Shown: piece by piece, positions 1 through 6,112 of the stretch
Numbering within the stretch: position 1 is the stretch's first letter
Layout: every line of letters starts with the position of its first letter
Assembly: GCA_029253325.1 (NCBI GenBank)
Contig: JAQWZS010000043.1
Location: 1-6,967, forward strand
Direction of reading: 5' to 3'
DNA length: 6,967 nucleotides
From: Bacteroidia bacterium
Lineage (GTDB): Bacteria; Bacteroidota; Bacteroidia; NS11-12g; UBA9320
Program-made: the position numbers and the translations under genes
The notes under the pieces: model-generated
What the model was told of the DNA's origin: nothing
Seen by the model: the letters and a program-made list of their open reading frames with translations, nothing else
Databases searched by the model: none

Positions 1-2499
1 CAAAATATTGTTAAAAAAGCTAAAGCTGGAATCTTCCCAAAAGATCTAGATGTTGTCATCACAAATGACCAAAGTAAAATGACCAAAAACATGATTACTA
101 ATTTGGAGAACAGCATAATTATGGGTGTTCTACTGGTAGTAGGTGTTCTTGTATTTTTCTTGGGTGTAAGAAACTCATTATTTGTAGGAATAGCCATTCC
201 ATTGAGTATGTTAATGGGGATAGCAATCTTAAATTTTAGTGGAACTACATTAAATATGATGGTTCTTTTCTCACTAATTCTAGCTCTTGGGATGCTTGTA
301 GATAATGGAATTGTAATTGTCGAGAATGTCTATCGATTATATTCAGAGAAAGGAAAAACCAAAGATCAAGCCTCTAAAGAAGGAACAGGTGAAGTTGCTA
401 CTGCAATTATTGCATCAACAGCCACTACGGTTGCGGCTTTTATTCCTCTAATGTTTTGGCCAAGTTTGATGGGTGAGTTTTTCAAATACCTACCTATTAC
501 ATTAATCATTGTTCTTTCCTCGTCGCTATTTGTTGCACTTGTTGTAAACCCAGTACTTACCTCTGATTTAATAAAAATCGGAAACTCTGAACGATCCGCA
601 AAACATAAATTTTGGATAAGAAATGGTATTCTATTTATCATATCAATTTTACTCTACATCGGCTCTGCTGGTGTTTGGGGCGGACTATTTTTAGCTGCCG
701 TAATTATATCTACCCTCAACCGATATGGACTTACTCCTGGCGGAAACTGGTTCATGCAAAAAATGATGCCTCGCATCGAAAATAGATATGCTCAGTTCAT
801 TAAATATGCTCTTACCGGATGGAAACCCATTCTATTTATGATTGGTATGATTGTAGTCTTTATAGTCTCCATTATGACTTTTGCTCTAAATCCTCCACCA
901 ATTGTATTTTTCCCAGACAATCAACCCAATTATGTAAACGTATTTATTGAGACACCTCTTGGAACAGACATAGAAACAACCAATGATATTTCTAAAGAAT
1001 TAGAAAATAGAATCACCAAAGCTGTACAAAAAGATAGTGTCATTATTGAAGCTATATTAACTCAAGTTGGTGAAAAAACTGCCGATCCAAACGGAGGAAC
1101 TCCAAGCATGGGATCCTCTCCTAACAAGGCTCGTATTACAGTATCATTCTTCGAATATGAAAAGCGAGTGTTCTTATCTGATGTAAATACATCGGATATT
1201 ATGAGCAACATCAAAGACACAACTAAAGATTTTCCGAAAGCACAGATTACTGTTGGTAAAGATAATATGGGACCTCCTGTTGGGAAGCCAATCAATGTGG
1301 AAGTTAAAGGAGAAAATTACTTAACCTTAATCGAAGAAGTTGAAAAAATTAAAAAGAAGATGGAAGACGCCAATCTCAAAGGCGTGGACCAATTAAAAAC
1401 TGATTTAGAATTGGGTAAGCCGATGCTCGAAATTTCTATTAATCAAGAGGCATCACGAAGATTTGGACTCAGTACCATGCAAATTGCTGGAACAATCAGA
1501 ACAGCCCTTCTTGGTAAGGAAATATCAAAGTACAAACAAGGTGAGGATGACTACAAAATTCAACTGCGATTCAAGGACGAATACAGATACAATTTGAATA
1601 ATCTACTGAATACCAGAATAACATTTAGAAACCCTGCAAATGGCCAGATAAGCCAAGTCCCAATTTCTGCTGTAGCAACAGTAAATTACAACTCTACCTA
1701 TGGTTCCATCAAAAGAAAAGACATGGATCGTGTCATTTCTATCTATTCTGAAGTAGAGGAAGGTGCCAATGCAAATGAGCTTGTAGCTCAGTATAAAGAC
1801 TTATTGGCTGACCACGAAATTCGTGATGGATATGAATTTAAATTTACAGGAGAACAAGAAGAGCAAGCAGAATCAATGGCTTTTCTTGGTGGAGCTATGC
1901 TAATTGCTGTGTTTCTAATTTTCTTAATCATCGTCTCACAATTCAACTCCATAGCTGGACCATTCATCATATTATTATCCGTAGTTATGAGTACAGTCGG
2001 TGTGTTTTTAGCATTTTCAATTACTCAGACTACATTCTCAGGCATGATGTCTGGCATAGGAATTATATCTCTGGCTGGTATTGTGGTAAATAATGCCATT
2101 GTTCTAATTGATTATACAAACCTACTTAGACGAAGAAAAAAAGCAGCCAAAGGAATGAATCAAAAAGAAGTACTTAGCATTTCAGAAATAAAAGAAACCA
2201 TCATCGAATCTGGCCGGACTAGGCTAAGACCTGTTTTATTAACAGCTATAACCACCGTACTTGGATTATTCCCGTTAGCAATAGGGTTAAATATAAATTT
2301 TGTAGGCTTACTAAGTAGCGGAAATGCAGAGTTATACTGGGGTGGACAAAACGCAGACTTCTGGGGACCCATGGCATGGGCTGTTATTTATGGTTTGATT
2401 TTTTCTACCTTTTTGACATTGGTAATAGTACCTGTAATGTACTACCTCACCGATCGATTGACCATTTCGGTTAAGCAGTTGGTGGGTAAACTATTTTAA
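1..2499 (+). CDS. RND-family efflux permease, C-terminal part (5' end outside window)
   Basis: Inner-membrane proton-driven pump of the AcrB/HAE-like RND superfamily, which exports drugs or other amphiphiles together with a periplasmic adaptor and an outer-membrane channel. The frame is open to the left edge, so the ATG at 79 is internal; 832 residues are visible. Membrane segments can be read as TM2 (about 38-56), TM3 (61-80), TM4 (85-110), TM5 (134-154), TM6 (163-186), TM7 (277-296), a large periplasmic porter loop (about 297-625), then TM8 to TM12 (627-648, 651-674, 686-710, 744-764, 791-817). TM4 carries GMLVDNGIVIVEN with Asp101, matching one of the paired proton-relay aspartates of AcrB; the second is Asn here. 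TM10 has VNN (697-698) where AcrB has its relay Lys. Residues about 206-240, between TM6 and TM7, form an unusually hydrophobic linker. The substrate cannot be told from sequence. The gene converges on the secreted-protein gene, 21 nt away. Family assignment is very secure; the exact subfamily is not. Confidence 0.95.
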   Translation, partial: QNIVKKAKAGIFPKDLDVVITNDQSKMTKNMITNLENSIIMGVLLVVGVLVFFLGVRNSLFVGIAIPLSMLMGIAILNFSGTTLNMMVLFSLILALGMLVDNGIVIVENVYRLYSEKGKTKDQASKEGTGEVATAIIASTATTVAAFIPLMFWPSLMGEFFKYLPITLIIVLSSSLFVALVVNPVLTSDLIKIGNSERSAKHKFWIRNGILFIISILLYIGSAGVWGGLFLAAVIISTLNRYGLTPGGNWFMQKMMPRIENRYAQFIKYALTGWKPILFMIGMIVVFIVSIMTFALNPPPIVFFPDNQPNYVNVFIETPLGTDIETTNDISKELENRITKAVQKDSVIIEAILTQVGEKTADPNGGTPSMGSSPNKARITVSFFEYEKRVFLSDVNTSDIMSNIKDTTKDFPKAQITVGKDNMGPPVGKPINVEVKGENYLTLIEEVEKIKKKMEDANLKGVDQLKTDLELGKPMLEISINQEASRRFGLSTMQIAGTIRTALLGKEISKYKQGEDDYKIQLRFKDEYRYNLNNLLNTRITFRNPANGQISQVPISAVATVNYNSTYGSIKRKDMDRVISIYSEVEEGANANELVAQYKDLLADHEIRDGYEFKFTGEQEEQAESMAFLGGAMLIAVFLIFLIIVSQFNSIAGPFIILLSVVMSTVGVFLAFSITQTTFSGMMSGIGIISLAGIVVNNAIVLIDYTNLLRRRKKAAKGMNQKEVLSISEIKETIIESGRTRLRPVLLTAITTVLGLFPLAIGLNINFVGLLSSGNAELYWGGQNADFWGPMAWAVIYGLIFSTFLTLVIVPVMYYLTDRLTISVKQLVGKLF

Positions 2500-2520
2500 T
2501 GTACATTGCTTTAGCACCAC

Positions 2521-3198
2521 TTAATATCTAGTTTCCAAAATTCTCCACTGACCTCCAGCAGATATTATTCTAACTTGAACGTTAGTTCCTGAAAAAGAGT
2601 TTACTGTTGTGGAGGGTGCTGTAAATATATTTCTAGTGAATATTAGCGAATTTGAAGCTTTTGTTTTAATAACATGATACACTCTACCCTCACACGTACT
2701 TGCTGCAGGAAGAGTAATATTAGCATCAGCATTTGTTGTATTTACTAATAACAAGTAATTAGTCTCATCCATATCATAATTAGTTGAGGATGTTGTAGCA
2801 ACGAATTCATCTACCGCATACGCTACTGAACCGTTAGCGTGAAAAGTAGAATTTGGTTCATCTTCATTAATACCCACCCGATTGTCTGTCGCGGACAGAA
2901 ACAAGGTTCCATCATTAAACTCGATACTGTCTAACACATCCACTTCTATGTATGTAGGCGTAGTTCCATTACCTACATAAATTCCTCCTCCAGAAGGATC
3001 TGCCCAACTCGCTCCTCCATTAACCCGAGTGAGAACCTGACCATCAGTTTGAGCAAGACTAGAAAAACAAAATAATAAAAGGATAAGAGCTAAGCTAACT
3101 GTTGTGTTGTGTTGTGTTGTGTTGTGTTGATAACATAGTGTATGCAAATGAATCGAATCAAAATAAAACAAACAAATCACATATATGACATTAGTCAT
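2521..3198 (-). CDS. Small secreted tail-fibre-like surface protein, probably phase-variable
   Basis: Function unknown. With the in-frame ATG at 3198 it is 225 residues. A hydrophobic stretch (about 35-48, VSLALILLLFCFSS) followed by LA|Q looks like a type I signal peptide cut before Gln50, as is common in Bacteroidota. The mature part has three stretches typical of tail-fibre and surface proteins of this phylum: GQVLTRVNGGASWADPSGG (53-71); RVGINEDEPNSTFHANGSV (107-125), resembling the VGIGTTNPS..LHVNGS pattern; and a Thr/Asn-rich stretch with ITLPAAS at 161-167 ending in QWRILETRY. No catalytic motif is visible. The start is uncertain: residues 1-33 from ATG 3198 contain no Lys or Arg and look like translated intergenic DNA. 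TTG 3261 and ATG 3240 are also in frame. The nearer ATG at 3136 is out of frame because of the 6-unit TGTTG tract. The gene is either phase-variable and now OFF, translated from a farther start, or decaying. It is divergent from the M42 peptidase and has no partner gene in view. Confidence 0.62.
   Translation of the reverse strand: MTNVIYVICLFYFDSIHLHTLCYQHNTTQHNTTVSLALILLLFCFSSLAQTDGQVLTRVNGGASWADPSGGGIYVGNGTTPTYIEVDVLDSIEFNDGTLFLSATDNRVGINEDEPNSTFHANGSVAYAVDEFVATTSSTNYDMDETNYLLLVNTTNADANITLPAASTCEGRVYHVIKTKASNSLIFTRNIFTAPSTTVNSFSGTNVQVRIISAGGQWRILETRY
3100..3129. repeat. Perfect pentanucleotide tandem repeat (TGTTG)6
   Basis: Six uninterrupted copies of TGTTG on the plus strand, reading CAACA on the coding (minus) strand. 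The tract lies immediately upstream of the codons for the hydrophobic core of the signal peptide of the minus-strand secreted protein. The unit length is not a multiple of three, so each gain or loss shifts the frame. Reading from ATG 3136, 6 units end in TAG just after the tract and 5 units run into TAG a few codons later; 4, 7 or 10 units join the ATG to the signal-peptide frame. Tracts of this kind change length by slipped-strand mispairing during replication and often act as ON/OFF switches for surface proteins. Confidence 0.97.
3134..3136 (-). promoter_or_regulatory. Candidate start codon of the secreted protein, out of frame at 6 repeat units
   Basis: This ATG lies 4 nt before the repeat tract. 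Translation from it in the present sequence gives MLSTQHNTTQHNS and then TAG. It lies 37 nt from the first signal-peptide codon (GTT at 3099); adding one 5-bp unit makes 42 nt and restores the frame, giving a 14-residue n-region before the hydrophobic core, a plausible signal-peptide length. A weak match to the Bacteroidota -7 element (TATTTTG, minus strand 3165-3159) lies 22 nt upstream, but no convincing -33 TTG accompanies it. No Shine-Dalgarno sequence is seen. The choice of this start is an inference. Confidence 0.45.
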
Positions 3199-3226
3199 AA
3201 ACGCATATGATTTTTGACATATATGA
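3179..3226. promoter_or_regulatory. Palindrome-rich block in the divergent intergenic region (possible operator)
   Basis: ACATATATGA occurs twice in direct orientation (3179-3188 and 3217-3226, 38 bp apart). Each copy contains the self-complementary CATATATG, and a shorter CATATG lies between them (3204-3209). Overlapping the first copy is a perfect inverted repeat, TATGAC-ATTA-GTCATA (3184-3199), whose two arms around 4 nt have the geometry of a Crp/Fnr-type site. The block lies between the divergent secreted-protein and M42 peptidase genes, so it could bind a regulator of either. In AT-rich DNA short palindromes also arise by chance, and no regulator is visible in the window. Confidence 0.3.
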
Positions 3227-3243
3227 AAAATCAAAAACATACA

Positions 3244-3274
3244 TTGTTCATCTAAGATCAATGCGATAACTTTG
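3244..3274 (+). promoter_or_regulatory. Bacteroidota-type promoter for the M42 peptidase
   Basis: TTG at 3244-3246, a 20-nt spacer, then TAACTTTG at 3267-3274 match the -33 TTG and -7 TAnnTTTG elements recognised by the primary sigma factor of Bacteroidota. The -7 element ends 5 nt before the ATG at 3280. The transcript would therefore start at or within a few bases of the start codon, giving a leaderless or near-leaderless mRNA, in keeping with the absence of a Shine-Dalgarno sequence. Confidence 0.75.
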
Positions 3275-3279
3275 AAGCC

Positions 3280-4350
3280 ATGAGAAAAGAAAGTAAGAAA
3301 TTCTTACGTGATTATTTGAATGCAAACGCACCCACGGGTTTTGAAACTGCTGGGCAAAAGATTTGGCTGGATTATCTGAAGCCTTACATCGAAGATTATG
3401 AGGTGGATGTTTATGGATCTGTAGTTGGCATTATCAACCCAGGCAAAGATTACAAAGTAGTATTGGAGGCTCATGCAGATGAAATTGCATGGTTTGTGAA
3501 TTATATTGATGAGAAAGGGTATATATACGTAATCCGCAATGGTGGAAGTGACCACCAGATAGCCCCAAGCATGCGGGTAAAACTGCACACCAAAAAGGGG
3601 AAAGTTGATGGAGTATTTGGTTGGCCAGCCATCCATGTTCGTAATCGAGAAAGAGAAGAAAAACCATCATTAAAAAATCTTACCATAGATGTTGGTGCTG
3701 CTAATAAAAAAGAAGTCCTAGCTATGGGAATTGATGTTGGAACTGTGGTTACCTTTGATGCTGAGATGATGGAGCTCAACAAAAAGTATGTTGTAGCCCG
3801 TGCTATTGACAATAGAGGCGGTGGTTTCATGATTGCCGAAGTAGCTAGAATGCTCAAAGAGAACAAAAAAGAACTTCCCTTTACCCTATACATTGTAAAC
3901 TCTGTTCAAGAAGAAATAGGGCTTCGTGGTGCAGAAATGATTAGTCGTAGATTAAAACCTAATGTAGCAATCGTCACGGACGTAACTCATGATACACAAA
4001 GCCCCATGTATAATAAGAAGGTACAAGGAGATACATCATGTGGTGGAGGCCCAGCGATAACAACAGGACCAGCTGTACAAAATAACCTCCTACAACACAT
4101 CATTGACGTAGCTGATAAACATAAAATAACACTCCAAAAACAAGCTGCAAGCAGAAGCACAGGCACCGATACTGACGCATTTGCCTATAGTGATATTGGT
4201 GTAGCCTCAGCTTTAGTATCACTTCCCTTGAAATACATGCACACTACAGTGGAAACCGTAGCATATTCAGATATAGAAAATTGCATTCAATTGATGTATC
4301 ACACCATATGCTCATTAAAGGCAGGGCAAGACTTCAGGTACTTTAAATAA
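3280..4350 (+). CDS. M42-family metallo-aminopeptidase (glutamyl aminopeptidase / FrvX type)
   Basis: Cytosolic two-metal (Zn/Co) aminopeptidase that removes N-terminal residues from short peptides; family members usually assemble into hollow tetrahedral dodecamers. All expected residues are visible in the 356-residue product: His65 and Asp67 in EAHADEI, bridging Asp177 in ARAIDNRGGG, the Glu211-Glu212 pair in VQEEIGLRG (catalytic base and metal ligand), Asp234 in VTDVTHDT, and His321 in YMHTTVE. The length is normal for the family. There is no signal peptide. The start is supported by the family-like N-terminus MRKESKKFLRDYL and by the promoter ending 5 nt upstream. The gene appears to be a single-gene unit: divergent from the secreted-protein gene and ended by the terminator at 4380-4411. 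Preferred substrate (Glu/Asp, Leu or other residues) cannot be read from sequence, so no symbol is given; annotation as an endoglucanase or cellulase, a common legacy error for M42 proteins, would be wrong. Confidence 0.95.
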   Translation: MRKESKKFLRDYLNANAPTGFETAGQKIWLDYLKPYIEDYEVDVYGSVVGIINPGKDYKVVLEAHADEIAWFVNYIDEKGYIYVIRNGGSDHQIAPSMRVKLHTKKGKVDGVFGWPAIHVRNREREEKPSLKNLTIDVGAANKKEVLAMGIDVGTVVTFDAEMMELNKKYVVARAIDNRGGGFMIAEVARMLKENKKELPFTLYIVNSVQEEIGLRGAEMISRRLKPNVAIVTDVTHDTQSPMYNKKVQGDTSCGGGPAITTGPAVQNNLLQHIIDVADKHKITLQKQAASRSTGTDTDAFAYSDIGVASALVSLPLKYMHTTVETVAYSDIENCIQLMYHTICSLKAGQDFRYFK

Positions 4351-4379
4351 GCAAATAAGGCTTAAATACTTAAACAAAA

Positions 4380-4411
4380 AAAAGAGGCTTCCAAAATTGG
4401 AAGCCTCTTTT
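4380..4411. terminator. Bidirectional intrinsic terminator
   Basis: A perfect 13-bp stem (4380-4392 paired with 4399-4411) with a 6-nt loop AAAATT; the G+C-rich core is GAGGCTTCC/GGAAGCCTC. An A run at 4376-4383 becomes a U run after the hairpin on minus-strand transcripts, making a strong terminator for the rpsK-rpsD-rpoA-rplQ operon, 21 nt beyond the rplQ stop codon. In the plus direction the hairpin ends in TTTT followed by AGTTT, so it should also end the peptidase transcript, 30 nt past its stop. Confidence 0.92.
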
Positions 4412-4431
4412 AGTTTATCATTAAAAGAAGA

Positions 4432-5103
4432 TTACTTTTCGTCTTTTTTATCTTCTTTTTTATCTTCTTTTTTAGGAGCAGCTTTCTTAGCAGGTGCTTT
4501 TTTCTTAGCAACAGGCTTTTTCTCAGCCGACTCAGCTTTTGCTTCCTTTTTTGGAGTCTCCTCTTTTGCAGGAGTTTCCTCAGTAGCAGTTGTAATTTCT
4601 TCTACAACAACAGCATCTTCTACTACTGGAGTAGATTGTGTAGCTACAACATCATCAGAAGGTTTGTCTGCTTTCTTACCTCTACGTGTACGCTTAGAAC
4701 CAGATTTAGCCTTGGCTTTTGAAGATTTAGCTTCAAGCATTGCTTCATTAAAATCGACAAGTTCCATCATGCACATATCAGCATTGTCTCCCAAACGATT
4801 GTGCGTCTTAAGAATACGAGTGTATCCTCCAGGACGATCAGCAACCTTAGGAGCAATAGTGGTAAATAATTCATTCACTGCATCCTTACTTTGAAGATAT
4901 CCAAAAACGACTCTTCTAGAATGCGTTGTATTATCTTTTGATTTGGTAATCAAGGGTTCTACATAAACTCGCAAAGCTTTTGCTTTTGCAGTTGTTGTGA
5001 ATATACGTTTGTGCGTAAGGAGTGAAGCTGCCATATTGCTAAGCATTGCTTCTCTGTGTCCTTTTTTTCTACCTAAATGGTTGAATTTCTTCCCGTGCCT
5101 CAT
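4432..5103 (-). CDS. rplQ: 50S ribosomal protein L17 with long charged C-terminal tail
   Basis: Large-subunit ribosomal protein that sits near the exit of the peptide tunnel. Residues 1 to about 120 are the L17 domain, recognised by the N-terminus MRHGKKFNHLGRKKGHREAM, by NMAASLLTHKRIFTT (23-37), and by DRPGGYTRILKTHNRLGDNA (89-108). The conserved core is about the length of a compact L17; the remaining 100 or so residues are a low-complexity tail rich in Lys, Ala, Glu, Thr and Pro, with an acidic middle (about 160-185) and a basic end (195-223, including KKEDKKEDKKDEK). Such tails are common on L17 in Bacteroidota; their role is unknown and they are probably disordered. It is the last gene of the operon, 12 nt after rpoA, with no Shine-Dalgarno sequence, followed by a strong terminator. 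Confidence 0.98.
   Translation of the reverse strand: MRHGKKFNHLGRKKGHREAMLSNMAASLLTHKRIFTTTAKAKALRVYVEPLITKSKDNTTHSRRVVFGYLQSKDAVNELFTTIAPKVADRPGGYTRILKTHNRLGDNADMCMMELVDFNEAMLEAKSSKAKAKSGSKRTRRGKKADKPSDDVVATQSTPVVEDAVVVEEITTATEETPAKEETPKKEAKAESAEKKPVAKKKAPAKKAAPKKEDKKEDKKDEK
4444..4473. repeat. 12-bp in-frame tandem repeat at the end of rplQ (2.5 units)
   Basis: The plus-strand unit TTTTTTATCTTC repeats exactly across 30 bp. On the coding strand it encodes alternating Lys-Lys and Glu-Asp pairs in the L17 tail. The unit is a multiple of three, so slippage would change only the length of the tail, not the frame. Confidence 0.8.
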
Positions 5104-5115
5104 TTTCTTTTACTA

Positions 5116-6108
5116 TTATTCGTCGTCAAGGTTATATTTTGAAACATCCATACCAAAGTTTAGACCTTTGTCTTTAACAAAATCCTCTAATTCTGTCAAT
5201 GACTTTTTACCAAAGTTTCTGAACTTCAATAAATCTTCGATATGGAAACTTACTAACTCTCCTAAAGTTCTGATTTCAGCAGCTTTCAAACAATTATATG
5301 CTCTAACTGATAAATCTAAATCAGATAATGAGGTTTTAAGTATTTTTCTCATATGAAGCATATTTTCATCTACTTCATTTTTCTGAGAGTGTACTTGAGT
5401 ATCTTCCAGAATACTTTCATCTGAGAATAGCACAAGATGTCTCATCATAATTTTAGATGCTTCCTTCAAAGCCTCTTCTGGATGAATAGATCCATCAGTT
5501 TTAACTTCAAATATGAGCTTCTCATAATCTGTCTTTTGTTCAACTCTAAAATCTTCAACATGATACTTCACATTTTTGATTGGAGTAAAGATTGAATCAA
5601 TTGCAATCTCACCAATAGGTGCATTTTCAACTGAATTTTCTTCAGCAGGAACATATCCTCTACCCTTTTCAACAGTTAATTCAATTTCAAGATTCACATA
5701 TGGTTCCATAGTGCAAATCACAAAATCTGGATTTAAAATTTCAAAAGCATTGGTATATCTCGCAATCTCACCAGCTTTGAATTCTTCTTTTCCTTTGATG
5801 GATACAAATATTTTTTCTGAATCATTTGAATCGATTAATTTTTTGAATCGAACTTGTTTCAGGTTTAGAATAATTTCTGTAACATCTTCTAATACGCCTT
5901 TGATAGTAGAAAACTCATGGTCTACACTAGGAATTCGAATAGATGTTATTGCCCAACCTTCTAATGAAGATAGGAGGATTCTTCTCATTGCATTACCAAC
6001 AGTAATCCCATAACCTCTTTCAAGAGGACTAAATTCAAACAGACCATAATTGGCTGTTTCTTTATGCATGATAACCTTATCAGGTTGTTGAAAATCTAAT
6101 ATCGCCAT
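5116..6108 (-). CDS. rpoA: DNA-directed RNA polymerase subunit alpha
   Basis: The alpha subunit dimerises to start assembly of RNA polymerase, and its C-terminal domain contacts UP elements and activators. The 330-residue length is normal. The N-terminal domain (about 15-235) has the assembly motif RGYGITVGNAMRRILLSS (31-48), including the Arg pair 42-43 that matches Arg44-Arg45 of E. coli, and VEKGRGYVPAEEN (146-158). A linker (about 236-255) leads to the C-terminal domain (about 258-320), with LSVRAYNCLKAA (266-277) and FGKKSLTELEDF (299-310). Arg269, Asn272, Gly300, Lys302 and Ser303 match the E. coli DNA-contact residues Arg265, Asn268, Gly296, Lys298 and Ser299, so DNA binding appears intact. 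The ATG follows the rpsD stop codon by 4 nt, suggesting translational coupling. No internal promoter was seen. Confidence 0.99.
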   Translation of the reverse strand: MAILDFQQPDKVIMHKETANYGLFEFSPLERGYGITVGNAMRRILLSSLEGWAITSIRIPSVDHEFSTIKGVLEDVTEIILNLKQVRFKKLIDSNDSEKIFVSIKGKEEFKAGEIARYTNAFEILNPDFVICTMEPYVNLEIELTVEKGRGYVPAEENSVENAPIGEIAIDSIFTPIKNVKYHVEDFRVEQKTDYEKLIFEVKTDGSIHPEEALKEASKIMMRHLVLFSDESILEDTQVHSQKNEVDENMLHMRKILKTSLSDLDLSVRAYNCLKAAEIRTLGELVSFHIEDLLKFRNFGKKSLTELEDFVKDKGLNFGMDVSKYNLDDE

Positions 6109-6112
6109 TTTA

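Noticed and set aside
79..81. ATG at 79 as the start of the RND permease
   Set aside because: The frame is open to base 1, and the upstream codons (QNIVKKAKAGIFPKDLDVV...) match the family sequence just before TM2, so the gene begins outside the window.
366..2372. Several minus-strand open frames opposite the RND permease (366-641, 1062-1295, 1788-1970, 2160-2372)
   Set aside because: They are antisense to a well-supported gene, have no recognisable family sequence and no promoter.
2480..2519. Possible hairpin between the convergent permease and secreted-protein genes (TGGTG..TAAA / TTTA..CACCA)
   Set aside because: The stem is short with an internal loop, the loop is 19 nt, part lies inside the permease gene, and no T run follows on either strand. 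Too weak to call a terminator.
3159..3165. TATTTTG on the minus strand as the -7 element of a promoter for the secreted protein
   Set aside because: It lacks one base of TAnnTTTG and has no TTG about 20 nt upstream; kept only as a remark under the candidate start codon.
3304..3893. Three overlapping minus-strand open frames opposite the M42 peptidase
   Set aside because: The peptidase frame carries every catalytic residue of its family; the antisense products have no sensible composition or motifs.
4397..4894. A 165-residue plus-strand open frame, Ser/Phe/Ala-rich, opposite rplQ
   Set aside because: It is the mirror of the Lys/Ala/Glu-rich tail codons of L17, which keep the opposite frame free of stops. 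It also begins inside the terminator hairpin.
4997..6013. Plus-strand open frames opposite rplQ/rpoA (4997-5356 and 5576-6013)
   Set aside because: Antisense to conserved genes, with no family resemblance.
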